Source of the DNA: Uranotaenia lowii
Lineage: Eukaryota; Arthropoda; Insecta; Diptera; Culicidae
NCBI RefSeq assembly: GCF_029784155.1
Contig: NC_073691.1
Span: forward strand, 51,380,490-51,444,489
Length of the DNA: 64,000 nt
Direction: 5' to 3'
The translations under genes and the position numbers were made by a program. The number at the start of each line of letters is the position of its first letter. The first letter of the stretch is position 1. The notes beneath the pieces were generated by a model. That model was not told the origin of the DNA. It saw nothing but the letters and a program-made list of their open reading frames with translations, and ran no database searches. Shown here one piece after another: positions 46,626 to 59,040 of the stretch.

Positions 46626-49109
46626 TTGTTAATGACATCTGAAACGAGCAACGAAATTAGCAAAAACAGTTGTTTTCCGTTTCCCTAAAAGTCGATAGTT
46701 ATTCGTTGGTACTTATAAGAGTAACATTGTAATATTTTACTATCAAAATATAAATTTCCCATACGACAAGGTAAACTCAATTATATAGAGATGTAATGAG
46801 TTCTCATCCGCATCCACGGAATTTAGTGGAAATTTTTGCAATTTTAAAAATAAGCCGAAAAAAGTTATAACACTTTTTCATATTTTACACTGTAACTTTA
46901 AATGATTTTTGGACACCTGATTTTCAACATTCGATGAAAAAATCATGTGGATGACGTTAAAATTTTTCATTGTGTTACGATAATTAGTCAGTGTGCGGGA
47001 CAACTGAGCATCACCCGGGGCATAATGAGCAGCCTGGTAAACATAGGTTTGCACACACATAAAAGAAACAATGCCGTTTAGAGCCACTTTAGACCGACTT
47101 TGCCTACGGATTTCTTATATATTGACTCTATCACCGAAAACATAAAAATAACAGACCAATCAAGAAGAATTTGCTCTCTATCATTCAACAATAAACAAAC
47201 AAAGAAGAATTTGCACTGAGATTATACTTCAAGGGGTGCCCGTTAAACCCCACCCAGAGGTGACCATTTCGCACCTGGTCAGCCTGTTTTTGCGTACGAG
47301 CTTATCTCCGATAGAAATAAACGTGGATACAGGTTGAGAACCACCTAACAAATGGATTTGCAGACTAACAATCATGTCAGGACTCGCTCGATGGTAAACA
47401 GTAGTTACAACACAGTAGTGTCGCATCCAGTTTGTTTTGACTTCTGGGCTTGGTGTGGAGGTTTTGTTTACTTAACCGGATAAATTAAATCCAAATTGTC
47501 ACTATCAGCCGATGTTTTTTTCCCTTTTTGGTTTTTATCTTTCTGTGCATGTTGAAAATCCCGCTTACGTCGGTTTTCCGACCACGGAGCTGACATTGAT
47601 GATGGTCATGCAAACTAGGAAGCGCCACCCTGCGCTAAAATTCTCAGAACAGCAAATGTAATGTTATAAATGTCTAAGGTCACCGGTTTGAGACTCAGTT
47701 GACCAATAAACCACTACCTACCTTGGGAGGGACAAATGTCACGTCGTTTTTTAGTGAAATGACTCACCTGACGTGTCATTATTTAGGGGGAGTAACAAGC
47801 TATAAATCCTCGGAAAATAAACTCGAACTCTAGGAACTGATGAAATAAGTTGGAAATTGAATTATTTTCCGGTCAGACGAACTAGGATAGACAAGTTGAA
47901 AGCTCAACAAAGAATGTAACAATGGGAAAAGTAACTTGTTCCAGACATTGTTGAAAGAACAAGAAGGTGGTGTGTAAAGTTCAATGCACCGAGTAGACTA
48001 CAGTTCTTCTCTGGTGACTGATTCTTGTCTTATTGCTTACTTCTGTTGGGAAATCAGAGAAAAAAGAACCCCACAGATTGAGGAAGAACTACAAGTTAGT
48101 AAGCAGGTATGTTCTTTTTTCTCGATTGCATTCAGAGCATTTGTGTAGTTTTTTGAAATCGGAGCGCTTTCTTGTTTCCAGCTGGCGCTGAGCAAACACA
48201 GAAGATACCCCCTGATTTCACCTCCCACTCTTTATTTTCCGGTGAAGTGTTCCGGCAGTAAAATTAAAACCGGAAACAAAATCCTTTCCATGTGTTTCGA
48301 TTTTCCAAAAAGGCACCTAAGGTCTAATCGCTTACAAAAGAAGAACCACCACCTCCCCTTTGCCTGGATGGTTGAGATTGTTCCGATTCTCGGAGCAATT
48401 CAGTAAATTAATTTACTGATTGGGTTCCACAAAAATTGAAACCTAAAGCCTGCCGGAACAAGAAAACGTGTTCTCCGGGCCCAAAATTCTGCCAACCATT
48501 GCTGTATTATCGAATGTTGGAATCATCAGCAGATGATTTCGGCAAAACGTTGCCTGCGAGGAAATTGCTTATCCAATAAAACTCACACAGTCTCGTGGAA
48601 ACATACTCACAATCTGGCAACATTCTCAACGAATGTTTCCATGTTTTCCTGTTTTTTTTTTTGGTTTTTGTCAATTTGAACAGGTGTCCTCAGGAAGAAT
48701 ACATGTTTGTCGAAATTTGTTCCCCCCCAATGTGATTATGCACATACAAATTTAGAAGAAGAGAATGCTTGGAGCATATGCTGCTTAATTAGAAACAACT
48801 TAATTAAATTTGAACTTCACATTCGACTGGCTGATAATGTTGTCTTCCTCTTACCAGAATTTTTTTGTCTTCACCTAGCGCAGGGGTTTCAGGTAGTTTT
48901 GTTAAAAATTCGGATTTCGTGAAAAAAATGGAGGAATTTTCAGGACACCTCTGAATTTATGGAAAGAGTCTGCTAATATTGCATAAACAAAGGAATACAT
49001 GTGCTTTGAACACCTTAATTACTGCAACATACGTGAGAAATTCTTAACTGAGCTGCAGTTCATATAGAAAAACACCACATAAATATCATCTGAGCCGACC
49101 AGGGGGATG
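46626..49109. other. Unique region without a recognised gene
   Basis: Mixed composition. An acceptor-like tract ends at 48683 (TTTTTGTCAATTTGAACAG), but what follows is not recognised. 48937-48950 carries a single copy of the TCAGGACACCTCTGA word found again near 50280. Confidence 0.4.
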
Positions 49110-50070
49110 CACAGTGGTCAAAAATACGAAAAACGTGATCGTTGCTTATAACTTTTTTAGGTCACATTTAAACATATTGGTGTCTTCGGGGAGTTTGTCA
49201 GTAAAATTAGCTCTATAATAAAAAACTATTTATGTAAGCGTATTTGTATTTTTAGCATTACCAGCTTGTAGAGGATATTTATTTCATCAGGATATGATAT
49301 TTCAATTGAACACACAATAACCTGATGCTAATAATACAAATACTCTTCCAAAGCTTTGCTTCTGACATCGCGCAGGGTAAAGCTAGAAGAAAACACACGT
49401 GGTAGAATGCGCTATATGTAGTTTCATAGAAATCGTTGTTTTTAATGCAATCATGGAAAATTAAAATAGATGTATCTCGTTTGGATACAAGTGGATACTG
49501 ACGGTTGTACCTGCATCTTGTAGACGAAATCTTCTACTTTATTTTGCATCTAAAGCGGGCTGCCCGATGTTGCCCGGTGTTTTAAAATAAGGCATGAAAA
49601 AGCCCTATTTTCGGTAATATTTTTAACATAGCTCTGCAGTATCACATTTAACAAACTTGAAATGTTCAACAAAGTGGTGTATTTTAGTAAGACAAACAAC
49701 TTTGTGGAACATATTATTAAACTTTAAATAAACTGAAAAAAGTTATTATTAATAAACTGATTTTTTAAGGTTAAGTTTCTTATTTGGCCGATATCTCGGA
49801 TATTAATTATTTTAGAAACATGGCATCTGAAGCAAAGTTGTAGAAAATTTGATTTTAAACAAGTTTGTCGAAGACTTAAAAGAGCTAAAACCTATAACAG
49901 AGAAGTTAGAAATTTTATCTCACTTGTAAGGGGATCAATCAGAAAAATAATAGTTTTTTATTATAGAGCTGATTTTACTGACAAACTTCTCCGAAGACAC
50001 CAATATGCTCAAATGTAACCTAAAAAAGTTATAAGCAACGATCACGTTTTTCTTATTTTTGACCACTGTG
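49110..50070. mobile_element. Long-inverted-repeat MITE, 961 bp, CACAGTG termini and 5-bp duplication
   Basis: About 120 bases at each end are near-identical in inverted orientation (49110-49232 against 49946-50070). The ends are CACAGTGGTCAAAAATA on the left and its complement on the right, flanked by the exact direct repeat GGATG (49105-49109 and 50071-50075). CACAGTG is the consensus heptamer of RAG recombination signals, and Transib elements start with similar heptamers and make 5-bp duplications; assignment to Transib is inference. No transposase is present. Confidence 0.8.
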
Positions 50071-50164
50071 GGATGGGGTTAAACGAATTCAACTATTTTT
50101 TTACAGATTTGTTCAAATTCCTCATAGTTTGATTATAAATTCGATAATCATTGAGATGTTTTAT

Positions 50165-50300
50165 TATAAATCAGGACAATTTAGAACATTTTGAAGATAC
50201 ATTTAAAAAAATTAGGACAATTCGAGAGTTTTTGAAAAATTAGGACGGCCTCTGGAAAATCAGGACAAATCCTGATAAATCAGGACACCTGGCACCTCTG
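50165..50300. repeat. AATCAGGACA-type dispersed repeat
   Basis: AATCAGGACA or ATTAGGACA occurs five to six times within about 110 bases, ending in GACACCTGGCACCTCTGA. It looks like one end of a degraded DNA element. Confidence 0.5.
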
Positions 50301-51085
50301 ACCTAGTGAGAATTTTGAGTGTATCGAAGAAAATACACTGAAAACAATCTCAAAGCAAATTAGAATAAATGTGATAATTAGTAACGAATAACTGGAAGCT
50401 GGAAATATGATTCTTTGAGCGTTTGAGAAACATGAAAATTTGGAAGTTTTCGAAAAATGGGTACATGTCAATAACATTTTGAATTTGCAGAAATAAATTT
50501 TTGAAATGCTTAAGAATTATAAAATATTAAATTTGAACAAATAAAAAAAACAGAATTATTGAATTTTTTTAAAACTTTTAAATTATTTTATTTGTACATT
50601 CTAAAATTCAATCATTTGAAAATGTATGAAATATTTAAAAAAAAATTGAAAATTTTCAGTTTAGGCAATTTTTAAAATAAGAAATTTGGTCCTTTGGATA
50701 CTAGAAGTTTCAAATAAGGTTTTTGACAAATTGACGTTTTCGAGACTCAGCGAACATCTTATTGTTTATACATAAAATTAAAGCATAATAATTTCAAAAA
50801 AGTTGTTACGTAAAATGAAATTATTTGTTGAAAAATTACATATTTATTTAGTTTAAAAAATTTTCAACATTTAAAAAAATCAAACAAATTGAATTTTTTG
50901 AAATTATACTTGGATAACTTTTAGTACAGAAGTGAACCAGCCTGTGGCTCAAAACTTCTTAAATAAAGACAAAAAAAAAACCTTTAAGAACATTTTCCTC
51001 TCAATTTATGAATTTTATTATATACATGTAGCATTGTCTGATGTAGTGAAATTATCTTATCTCAATTCGACCAACACAACTCAAT
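50301..51085. other. AT-rich spacer
   Basis: Nothing recognised. Confidence 0.45.
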
Positions 51086-51349
51086 AGCAAAGTTGCCGAA
51101 ATCACAGAAAAAATCAGGAATTTCACAGAATCTTGAGCATATGTTAAACACAGAATCTGTTGCAGATTTTTGAAATTTTTTCACCAGTCACAGATTTATA
51201 AGTGGTGTACTTTTTTCACTTTATAAACTTTTACATCAAGACTGTCTATGAATTTCTGATTCGATTATCTTATGTTTGCCATGACAAATAGCATAGTCGC
51301 AGATTTGTTTTTGGTAAAAACACAGAATATTTTTTTCGGCAACCTTGCT
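51086..51349. mobile_element. Small MITE-like element, about 264 bp
   Basis: Inverted ends AGCAAAGTTGCCGAAA and TTTCGGCAACCTTGCT (one mismatch in 16). CACAGAA words recur inside. The target duplication was not resolved. Confidence 0.55.
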
Positions 51350-52084
51350 CAACAGGATTGAAAACGCTATTACCCGTAAAATGAAAGTAACCACTATCAA
51401 CGCTAAAAAATAATATTTGAAATATATCATTGATATTTCCAAAAACATTGTTAAATTCGTTGATTTGTCAAAAAACAGCAAATTTCAAAATGTACTTGAA
51501 AAATCGTTTAAGATTTGGCATTTTTTGCAAATTTCGGATGCGGAAATTACCCGAAAATATCCAAAAGTTTCCGGGATAGTTAAGTAAGTGTTGATTAAAT
51601 TGAAACTAAAATATTTTTGAACTAAGACGCTTAAATACTTTGATATTAAAAAAATAGAAAACTGAAGAAATTTCAAATTTGAAATTTTTAGAAACTATGT
51701 AACGTTGTAATTAAGTTATTGTGGTTGTTTAATTTTAAGCGTGTAGTGATTGTGTTAAATCGAGCCAAATTCGTATAGTTATAGTTTAGAGTGTAAGATG
51801 ACAAACAAAAACACGTGCAATCACGTAAACAAAAACACAGCCAGACAACAACAATGAGAGTGGCAAACGAAAGTCTTCGTTCCATTGCTGTACCAGACCT
51901 TCTTCTGCAGCTGATTCGGAGCAGCAGCAGCAGATTCTGGAGGCTTCCGGAAGGTATCTGGAGACAAACCCAGCGAAAACGCACGCGGAGGACAGTGCCC
52001 AGTTCGAAGGAAACAATATAAAAAAGAAGACGAGAGAAACTAACCGTACAGTAGAGACACAAGGAAAACCATCACCTGTGCAAA
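51350..52084. other. Unique region
   Basis: 51790-52060 is GC-richer with a CAGCAGCAG stretch. Frames on both strands are unrecognised. Confidence 0.4.
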
Positions 52085-52387
52085 AAGTTTGTCATACGGA
52101 AGAGATAAAAGTGCTAAATCACTCTATTCCCATCTGAATTTTAGTCATCAGTGCATCCATGCTGGTTGCAAAGAGAACATAACGATAATTTTCTCACTTG
52201 AAGCCCGCGCGGGAACGAAAACCATTTCTAAATTAACAAACATGGCAATCATTCCATCATATCCGATTTAAACTGACTTAAGACGACATTTTATACGATC
52301 TTTTCACTGTGCAGTTGGAATTGCGATTCACAACACCATTGTAAACGACTTAAGTTATTATTTCTGATACGATTTCATGTTTGCTGG
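52085..52387 (+). mobile_element. MITE family copy 2 (partial)
   Basis: Matches the right part of 9867-10356 in the same orientation: CACTTGAAGCC, ATCCGATTTAAACTGACTTA, CATTTTATACGATCTTTTCA and GTAAACGACTTAAGTTAT. The end carries TGTTTGCTGG rather than CGCTGGGAA. Confidence 0.65.
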
Positions 52388-53464
52388 AATCCTTCGGGAA
52401 CGATTGAAAGTGTTCAAATTCATATGAAAATGTGAATTGTATAATTTATAGTCAGTTGAATTTTGCTTCAACTGAAAAAATAAGAAAGAGATATAATTCA
52501 ACCATATTTAGATTCAATTATATTGAAAACTTTAAGATCTATGACTCTAAACTTCTGGTATCCCTAAATAAACTAATTAAAATTTGACAAATTAGCAATT
52601 TGACATACCCTACTGCAGATCTAATAATGATATCTTCTTCTTATCAGCAGATACGAAAAATTTTCAGTGTATCTTCGCAAAACACACTGAAACTATTCCT
52701 TTCGCAAATATGGAAAAAATTCTTTTAAATTCCTTCAAGATGGTATGTAAACCATCAAATATTTACAACTCTGCCTTAGGACTTAATCTTTGCGTCATCC
52801 ATTCTGTTCGACCGAGTTACATAAGAAGCTTTCAAACCTTTGCAAGACCACCCAGTGATCGGGTGACCTATTTCGAAAACGTGTTACAATGTCTCCATTT
52901 GCACACGACGTAGTATTAATTGTGTAATTTACCACCGACCAGCTGAACCATACCATAGAAGAAGGTACTACCAGGTCTGGTGACTTCTGAGCAATGGCAC
53001 ACCCCCCAACTTACTCTCTATTTCAATATTGATGGGTTACAGACCGACCGAAATCCAACCCCAAAGTGCAGATTCATTCAGCATTATTACGAAAACACAA
53101 CCCCCAGCACAGCTCGGTCACATACAAAACTAAACTAGCAAAAAGTAAAAGACGGAAAAGACGAAACCGGGGTGGCACTCCTTCGCCAAACCAAAAACTA
53201 ACCCTACACCTTGTGAGTCTTGTGATTCCTTCAACTTTTGACTCCACAACAGCTCTCTAGGTATTGTGTAAAGTTAATGTTGCGCTGCTGCTGCTTCTGC
53301 TGCATTTAGCCATAGAGTTGGAGCGTTGAATTGTGTGAGCTTTCCAAATACCTCGGTGAATCGGCAGCAACAGAAGCTCTTGGCACTTGGCTTGTAGCTG
53401 AACCATCATGAGGATTGCCATACAGAATGAAACTACATCATTGTAATCGTTGCTGCCGAGAGCG
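52388..53464. other. Unique region
   Basis: No gene recognised; short GCT-rich stretch at 53281-53305. Confidence 0.4.
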
Positions 53465-53960
53465 CTAGGGTGGGTCGATTCCGAAAAATGATCTTTAGGC
53501 GACTTCTATGCTACTTTTTCTTTCAACAAACTAATTCTGTATGGTTAATCATCTTGTTGCGTCAAATAATGCTTGTCATTCAATATTGATGAAGATTGCC
53601 TAAAAAATTTGGAGCTATGTCATTTTTTGGGTTGATTTTATATGGGAGCCCCCCATTATCAATGTTGTAGAGCAATCAATATACGGGCATAAAATATAGA
53701 ACCAAAAAAGAGGGTTTTGCAGTATAGCTAGAATAAATGATGTCAAATTTCCATACAAATTTGAGCGTCATTGAGCGACCCCTAAGAGTTAACTTAATGA
53801 ACTGAAATTTTGTCATGTGGCCTTTTGGCAGGCCAAGGAACGATATCAGCCCCGAACAGCCGTGATATGCCGCAGTGACGTTTTTAGTTTTCGCAGCGAA
53901 GGTTTTGATTCCTTTTTTTGGATTTTTATTTTTACATACCTCGTTTTTTGACCACCCTAG
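53465..53960. mobile_element. MITE, about 495 bp, CTAGGGTGG termini
   Basis: The left end CTAGGGTGGGTC and right end GACCACCCTAG are inverted with one extra G on the left. TA at each edge (53466-53467, 53958-53959) fits a Tc1/mariner-type MITE. The interior has no transposase. Confidence 0.65.
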
Positions 53961-54092
53961 TATCCGTGTTAGACATCCAAACTTCACCATTTATTTATGG
54001 TTCAAATTTAAGTGTTTTAAAAGTATTAATTTAACAAAATTTTAATTCGACCCCTCCTAATATGTGACAACAACTGACTGGCTGTGCCACAG

Positions 54093-54288
54093 AGAATTTC
54101 AAGAAAAATTGCACTCGAAAGACTGTCTCGGTCCCAGATTTGTTGTGCCTTCGACGACGACGAAGAGGACTATTTTGATGATGATGATGACGCCGGTAAT
54201 TTGGAGAAGGTGCAGAGAGGCAAACAGAGGCAGTACGTGATCCAACAACAAGTTTTTGCTTCAACCTTCCTAGCCGAACCAAACAACC
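54093..54288 (+). CDS. Possible exon with an acidic tract, unknown protein
   Basis: An acceptor-like CTGTGCCACAG ends at 54092, and the donor AACC|GTAAGT begins at 54289. The single open frame between them reads RISRKIALERLSRSQICC, then an Asp/Glu tract (FDDDEEDYFDDDDD), then basic and Gln-rich sequence (QRGKQRQYVIQQQVF). It ends one base into a codon. The polypyrimidine tract is weak, and the GAC/GAT tract could be an expanded microsatellite. It does not join in frame to the segment at 54983. Unrecognised. Confidence 0.25.
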
Positions 54289-54982
54289 GTAAGTCTGAGT
54301 TTCTCAGCTTACCTGAAAAATAACAGGTGAGTCATTGCTGGCCGTGCTTGGGATCGTGAATTCCCAGCTCCCCCCGCATTGCTCGCAGTTCGCACTGATT
54401 CATTGGTTTCGCTATTAATGAGAGCACCCCCCTCAAACACACAGGTGAGCCGAAAAGTTTGAGCTTGTTTGTTTTCGGCTGTTTGTTACAGGGGTTGCAT
54501 CGAATGCTTTTGAGGCAATTACCAACTTTAAGTCGTTTTTAAAAGCCATAAAATCGCTATAAAACTATTTCCCAGCCATGCAAGGCAAAGCAAAGCAAAC
54601 AAACTCCGAGACTGACTGACTGACCCAGAGTTCAATTTGCGAAAAGCTCACTTACCAAGAATTTCATGTAACCTTGTGCTTGTGAGGGGGCTTCTGAAAC
54701 CGCAAGCCTTTCCAGAAGAAGGGGAAAAAATGCAACCAGATTGTGTATGAAAATTGGACCACAACCGAAACAGTACAACAACAGTAGCCCCGAAACTAGA
54801 GACGTTTATAATACAGCCAATTAGCATACAGAAGGGAACTTTGACTGGCAACCACGATCGAAATGACCCCCCCCAAAACGTTGGTAGAAAAGTTTTCCCA
54901 GACCGAAATATGGTACATGGCTCGTAAGTACATAGATAGAACCGTAGACCACAAGGTATTTTGATTGTTGTTGTTGTTCCAG
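54289..54982. other. Unique GC-richer spacer between exon candidates
   Basis: No further open segment with splice signals was recognised. Confidence 0.4.
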
Positions 54983-55246
54983 TGTGATTACCATATCGAA
55001 AATATTGCTTCTAGGCGCGTCTGTTGCGGTGCAACAATTTCCAAGCTCCTGAATCGGGTATTTCCGGGAACTGTGGGCGGTACAAGCTTGTTCGATTATC
55101 TACGCAGTATCGAATCAGTGTCCGGGATTGCAGAGCAGATTCTGAAGTGTGCCTTGTCCTTTAGGGAAACAATTGATTTAACAATGAATATAAAACATAT
55201 TAAAACCTTTATGTACTCTCGTGTTTACCACATAGGGCTAACTTGA
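54983..55246 (+). CDS. Possible exon, up to 87 codons, unknown protein
   Basis: The acceptor TTGTTGTTGTTGTTCCAG ends at 54982. The frame after it is open to a stop ending at 55246. It starts CDYHIENIASRRVCCGATIS and continues through FPGTVGGTSLFDYLRSIESV and GIAEQILKCALSFRETIDL. The first 65 codons have a mixed, protein-like composition and higher G+C; the last 20 are AT-rich and may be intron. Possible donors inside are CGG|GTATTT (55066) and GCG|GTACAA (55080). Apparent coding quality is the best of the unrecognised segments, but I cannot name a family. Confidence 0.35.
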   Translation, partial: CDYHIENIASRRVCCGATISKLLNRVFPGTVGGTSLFDYLRSIESVSGIAEQILKCALSFRETIDLTMNIKHIKTFMYSRVYHIGLT

Positions 55247-55289
55247 GGTTTCCAGAACTTTGTTCAGCACTAATCCGAGAAATTTATTT

Positions 55290-55360
55290 AGAATCCTGTC
55301 AAAATCCGGGCATTTCATTAAAAAATTGCCGACCGAAAATCCGGGCAATATACGCGATTT
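55290..55360. repeat. CCGGGC-type repeat fragment
   Basis: Words AATCCGGGCATTTCATT and AAATCCGGGCAATATACG resemble the blocks at 12450-12540. Ends undefined. Confidence 0.35.
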
Positions 55361-56742
55361 TCGTAAATATCTAGAAAAAAAAACTTAAACAAAAATTTAT
55401 TAGCAGATTTCAAATCGTATTTAAAACTGCCAAAAAACTTTTCATAATTATTTTGTTAAAACTTGCTAAAAAAATTTCGTTTTGGACGCATTAACAAAAC
55501 AAGAATTTAAACATAATATGTTGTTTTTTGCTCGGGTTACTAAATCCAATACTGCTTCTGTGGATTGACACTTCTGAACCAGCAGAAGTCTCAATCCGGA
55601 ACTGATCTGGAAGTTACATATTATGCAGCTGTAACATGTGTAAATAAGTATCATTCCGCCGTTAAAGTTTTTTTTCCATTAACAGAAGTCTCAATCCAAT
55701 ACTGCTTCTGCGGATTGACACTTCTGAACCAGCAGAAGTCTCAATCCGCAACTGATCTGGAAGTTACGTATTGAGAAACTGAAACAGATGTAAATAAGCA
55801 TCATTTTCCCGTTATAGTTTTTCTTCCATCAACAGAAGTCTCAATCCAATACCGCTTCTGTGGATTGACACTTCCGAACCAGCAGAAGTCTCAATCCCCT
55901 ACTGATCTGGTAGTTGCGTATTGAGAAGCTGAAACAGATGTAAATAAGCATCATTCCCCACTTCTGAACCAGCAGAAGTCTCAATCCGCAACTAATCTGG
56001 AAGTTTTGTATTGAGAAGCTGAAACAGGTGTAAATAATTATCATTCTGCCGTTAAAGTTTTTTTTCACAAACAGAAGCCTCAATCCATTACTGCTTCTGT
56101 GGATTGACACTTCTGAACCAGCAGAAGTCTCAATTCGGAACTGTTCTGGTAATTGCATATTGAGAAGCCGAGACAGGTTTGAATAAGAATCATTCCTCCG
56201 TTATAGTTTTTCTTCCATCAACAGAAGTCTCAATGCGATACTGCTTCTGTGGATTGACATTTCTGATCTAGCAGAGGTCTCAATCTGCAACTGATCTGGT
56301 AGTTGCGTATTGAGAAGCTGAAACAGATGTACATACACTTTAAGGTTTTTTTTTCCATCAACAGAAGTCTCAATCCAATATTGCTTCTGTGGATTTACAC
56401 ATCTGAACCAGCAGAAGTCTCAATCCGCAACTGATCTGGAAGTTACGTATTGAGAAACTAAAACAGATGTAAATAAGTATCATTTCCTCGTTAAAGTTTT
56501 TTCTTTCATCAGCAGAAGTCCCAATCTAGTACTGTTTCTGTGGATTGAAACTTGTGAACCAGCAGAAGTCTCAATCCGCAAGTGTAAATAAGTATCATTC
56601 CACCATTATGGTTTTTTCATCAACAGAAGTCTCAATCCAATACTGCTTCTGTGGATTGGCACTTCTGAACCAGCAGAAGTCTCCATCCGCAACTGATCTG
56701 GTAATTGCGTATTAAGGAGCTGAAACAAGTGTAAATAAGTAT

Positions 56743-56766
56743 CATTTCCCCGTTATAGTTTTTTTT
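56743..56766. repeat. 24-bp target-site duplication, left copy
   Basis: Identical to 58225-58248. Its length is typical of target-primed reverse transcription rather than of DNA transposons. Confidence 0.8.
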
Positions 56767-58224
56767 AGCTTAGCTTAGCTTAGCTTGTTTGACTACTCAC
56801 ATCCACCTTAAATCATTGAGTCCGAAATTTTTCATACAATTTCTTAGCTGTAAATGTTAAAATCATTAAATTTTTACTCAATTAAATATTAATATAGACT
56901 ACTAGATTTCGAGCTCCAAGATCGCTGGTGTGGCTCAGTAGAACTAATTCCACATCGCCAATGGTTGCTACTCCGTGATTGACCGAGGCCATCAATTTTT
57001 TTGCAAAGGTCAAAAAAATGGTGCTTGGGAATAGCAGCTCATTCTCATTGCACAAAACTGATGCTCTCTCTTTGAACATCAATAACGGCGCCGGCCACGT
57101 CCTAGCAGTCAAAAGATAGTTTGGAAAAGAGAGAAAGGGATGAAAGAGTAATATTGTGCTTTAGGACCGAGGTCACCTCTGGATCCTAGCAAAAAACTTG
57201 TTTTTGGGAGTATGGTTGAAAGGATATGATCAGGAGGCACTTTTGACTAGTGCGATCACCTAGAATAGCATTTCTATTAACTTTCTGTATATCTGATTCT
57301 TATATAAACTCTCAAATTTGCATTTCAGTCTAGATTTCCAACTTTTAATTTTGAAATGTTTTTATCTTAAACCTGGCATATTTTATCTCATACATTAAAT
57401 CTCATAAAAAAAAAACGAAATCATTTAAGTTAAGTTTATACATGACAGATTATTTAATATTTGGCGCCAGCCAACAAATAGCAGAGTTAAAACAGTTATT
57501 TTAGAATGAATTCTTCCACAGTGAATATATTTTTAAAAGGTTTTGTACCAATCGATAATAATTTTAAATAGATTTGTTTGACAATGGAATACTCAATACT
57601 CTTAACTGTTTAAGTTTTTTAAGCACGATACGATAATTCACAAAAAAAAATCTCTTCTGTAGTTTCATACCTAGTCAATCGTCTACATAAGCTCAGTAGA
57701 AGGAAAATGCTTACACAGGTAATTTTTATAATCTATTTTTCAAATGAAATTTTTCAAGTGAGCATATTGTAGGACATGTCAAACCACGCAAGCTTTTTTT
57801 ACGAAATTTGATGAGCTGAATTTTTTTGAAAAAATTTCAAGCTTCGCTACCGAACGTTGAGGTTATGAACTCTATAGCAGACATTTATGAATATATATTT
57901 AAAGTAAATAGTCCACTTAGCTTTGAGTGTTATAGAAACCGCCATCCTCGAGTCTCTGGCCGGAGGTATGCCCTCTGCGTCATCCCTTTTTACTCCGTAT
58001 AAAAATAAATAACACTTTTAGCAGTATTGCACAAGAAATTACTTTTCCAATGTATGGAACTTAAAAACACTGCACTAAGAGTAAATCACCACTATAAAAA
58101 AAAAACTTTAGAGCTCAATCAACGCTTTAAATTTTTCAATGATTTGATCTAAATTATGGAATTTTCCCGAAGAGAAAAACTTTCAGCGTCTTTTCAGGTC
58201 TGTAGATTGCTTCGATCTTTTTTC
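56767..58224 (-). mobile_element. Retroelement-like insert in the satellite, 1.46 kb
   Basis: The 24 bases at 56743-56766 (CATTTCCCCGTTATAG plus eight T) recur exactly at 58225-58248, and the satellite resumes in phase after them, so this is an insertion with a long target duplication. The plus-strand left edge is (AGCTT)n, which on minus is a 3' simple-repeat tail, as in non-LTR elements. Bases 56955-57130 resemble 195-380. No reverse transcriptase is visible, so it is a 5'-truncated LINE end or a SINE-like element. Confidence 0.72.
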
Positions 58225-58248
58225 CATTTCCCCGTTATAGTTTTTTTT
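58225..58248. repeat. 24-bp target-site duplication, right copy
   Basis: Identical to 56743-56766; followed directly by the next satellite unit. Confidence 0.8.
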
Positions 58249-59040
58249 TACCATAAACAGAAGTCTCAGTCCAATATTGCTCCTGTGGATTGACATTTGT
58301 GAACCAGCAGAAGTCTCAATCCGCAACTTATCTGGTAGTTCCATATTGAGAAGCTGAAACAGGTGTAAATAAGTATCATTCCTCCGTTATAGTTATTCAA
58401 TACTGCTTCTGTGGATTGACACTTCTGAACCAGCAGAAGACTCAATCCACTGTAAATTTTTTTCATAAACTTATGTGTCAATTGAAATTCATATATTTTT
58501 CTCCATAAGCAGAAGTCTCAATCCCATGGTTAAGTTATTTATAAAAATAATCATCTCACCTTTTTCCACCAAGCAGAATGTTCAATTTCTGCAGTTTTAA
58601 CTCCAAATAATGCAAATAAATGAAAACAACTTTTTTCTAAGGCTAAACTCTCAATTCGTTTTTTTAAATAGCAGAAGTCTCAATCCACTGTTATTATATT
58701 TCGAAAAAAAAATCGAATTTCATAACCTAAAATTTCAGTTTGACATTATGTTTTCACTCAAATCTGAGGTGACGATTCACATTGACAGTATAAATATGAG
58801 TTTGTATCCGTTTTGATGTTGTTTTTTTTCTACTTACAAAATTCTCAATGCTATATCACAAGATAAAAAGAAAAGGAGCACATATTCTTAAGAAATTGTC
58901 TAATCAGAAGTATTAATACGCTGATATTGTAAAGTCAGAATACTCAATCCTCCATTACAACTCTAAAACCAGCAATCAATTGTAAACATTTATTAAAAGC
59001 AGCACTCTCAATCTCTATCACCGGATGTCTCAATCAAAAA

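Noticed and set aside
45857..46663. Repeating minus-strand peptides in the 70-bp minisatellite
   Set aside because: 70 is not a multiple of three; the consensus has a stop in one register and the frames are limited by it.
51688..52062. Minus-strand frame of 124 codons
   Set aside because: Overlaps other frames on both strands, has Leu/Cys-biased low-quality composition and no recognised motif.
55545..56760. CRISPR-like regularly spaced palindromic repeat
   Set aside because: The context is eukaryotic, the spacers are themselves repeats and no cas genes are present; it is a satellite.
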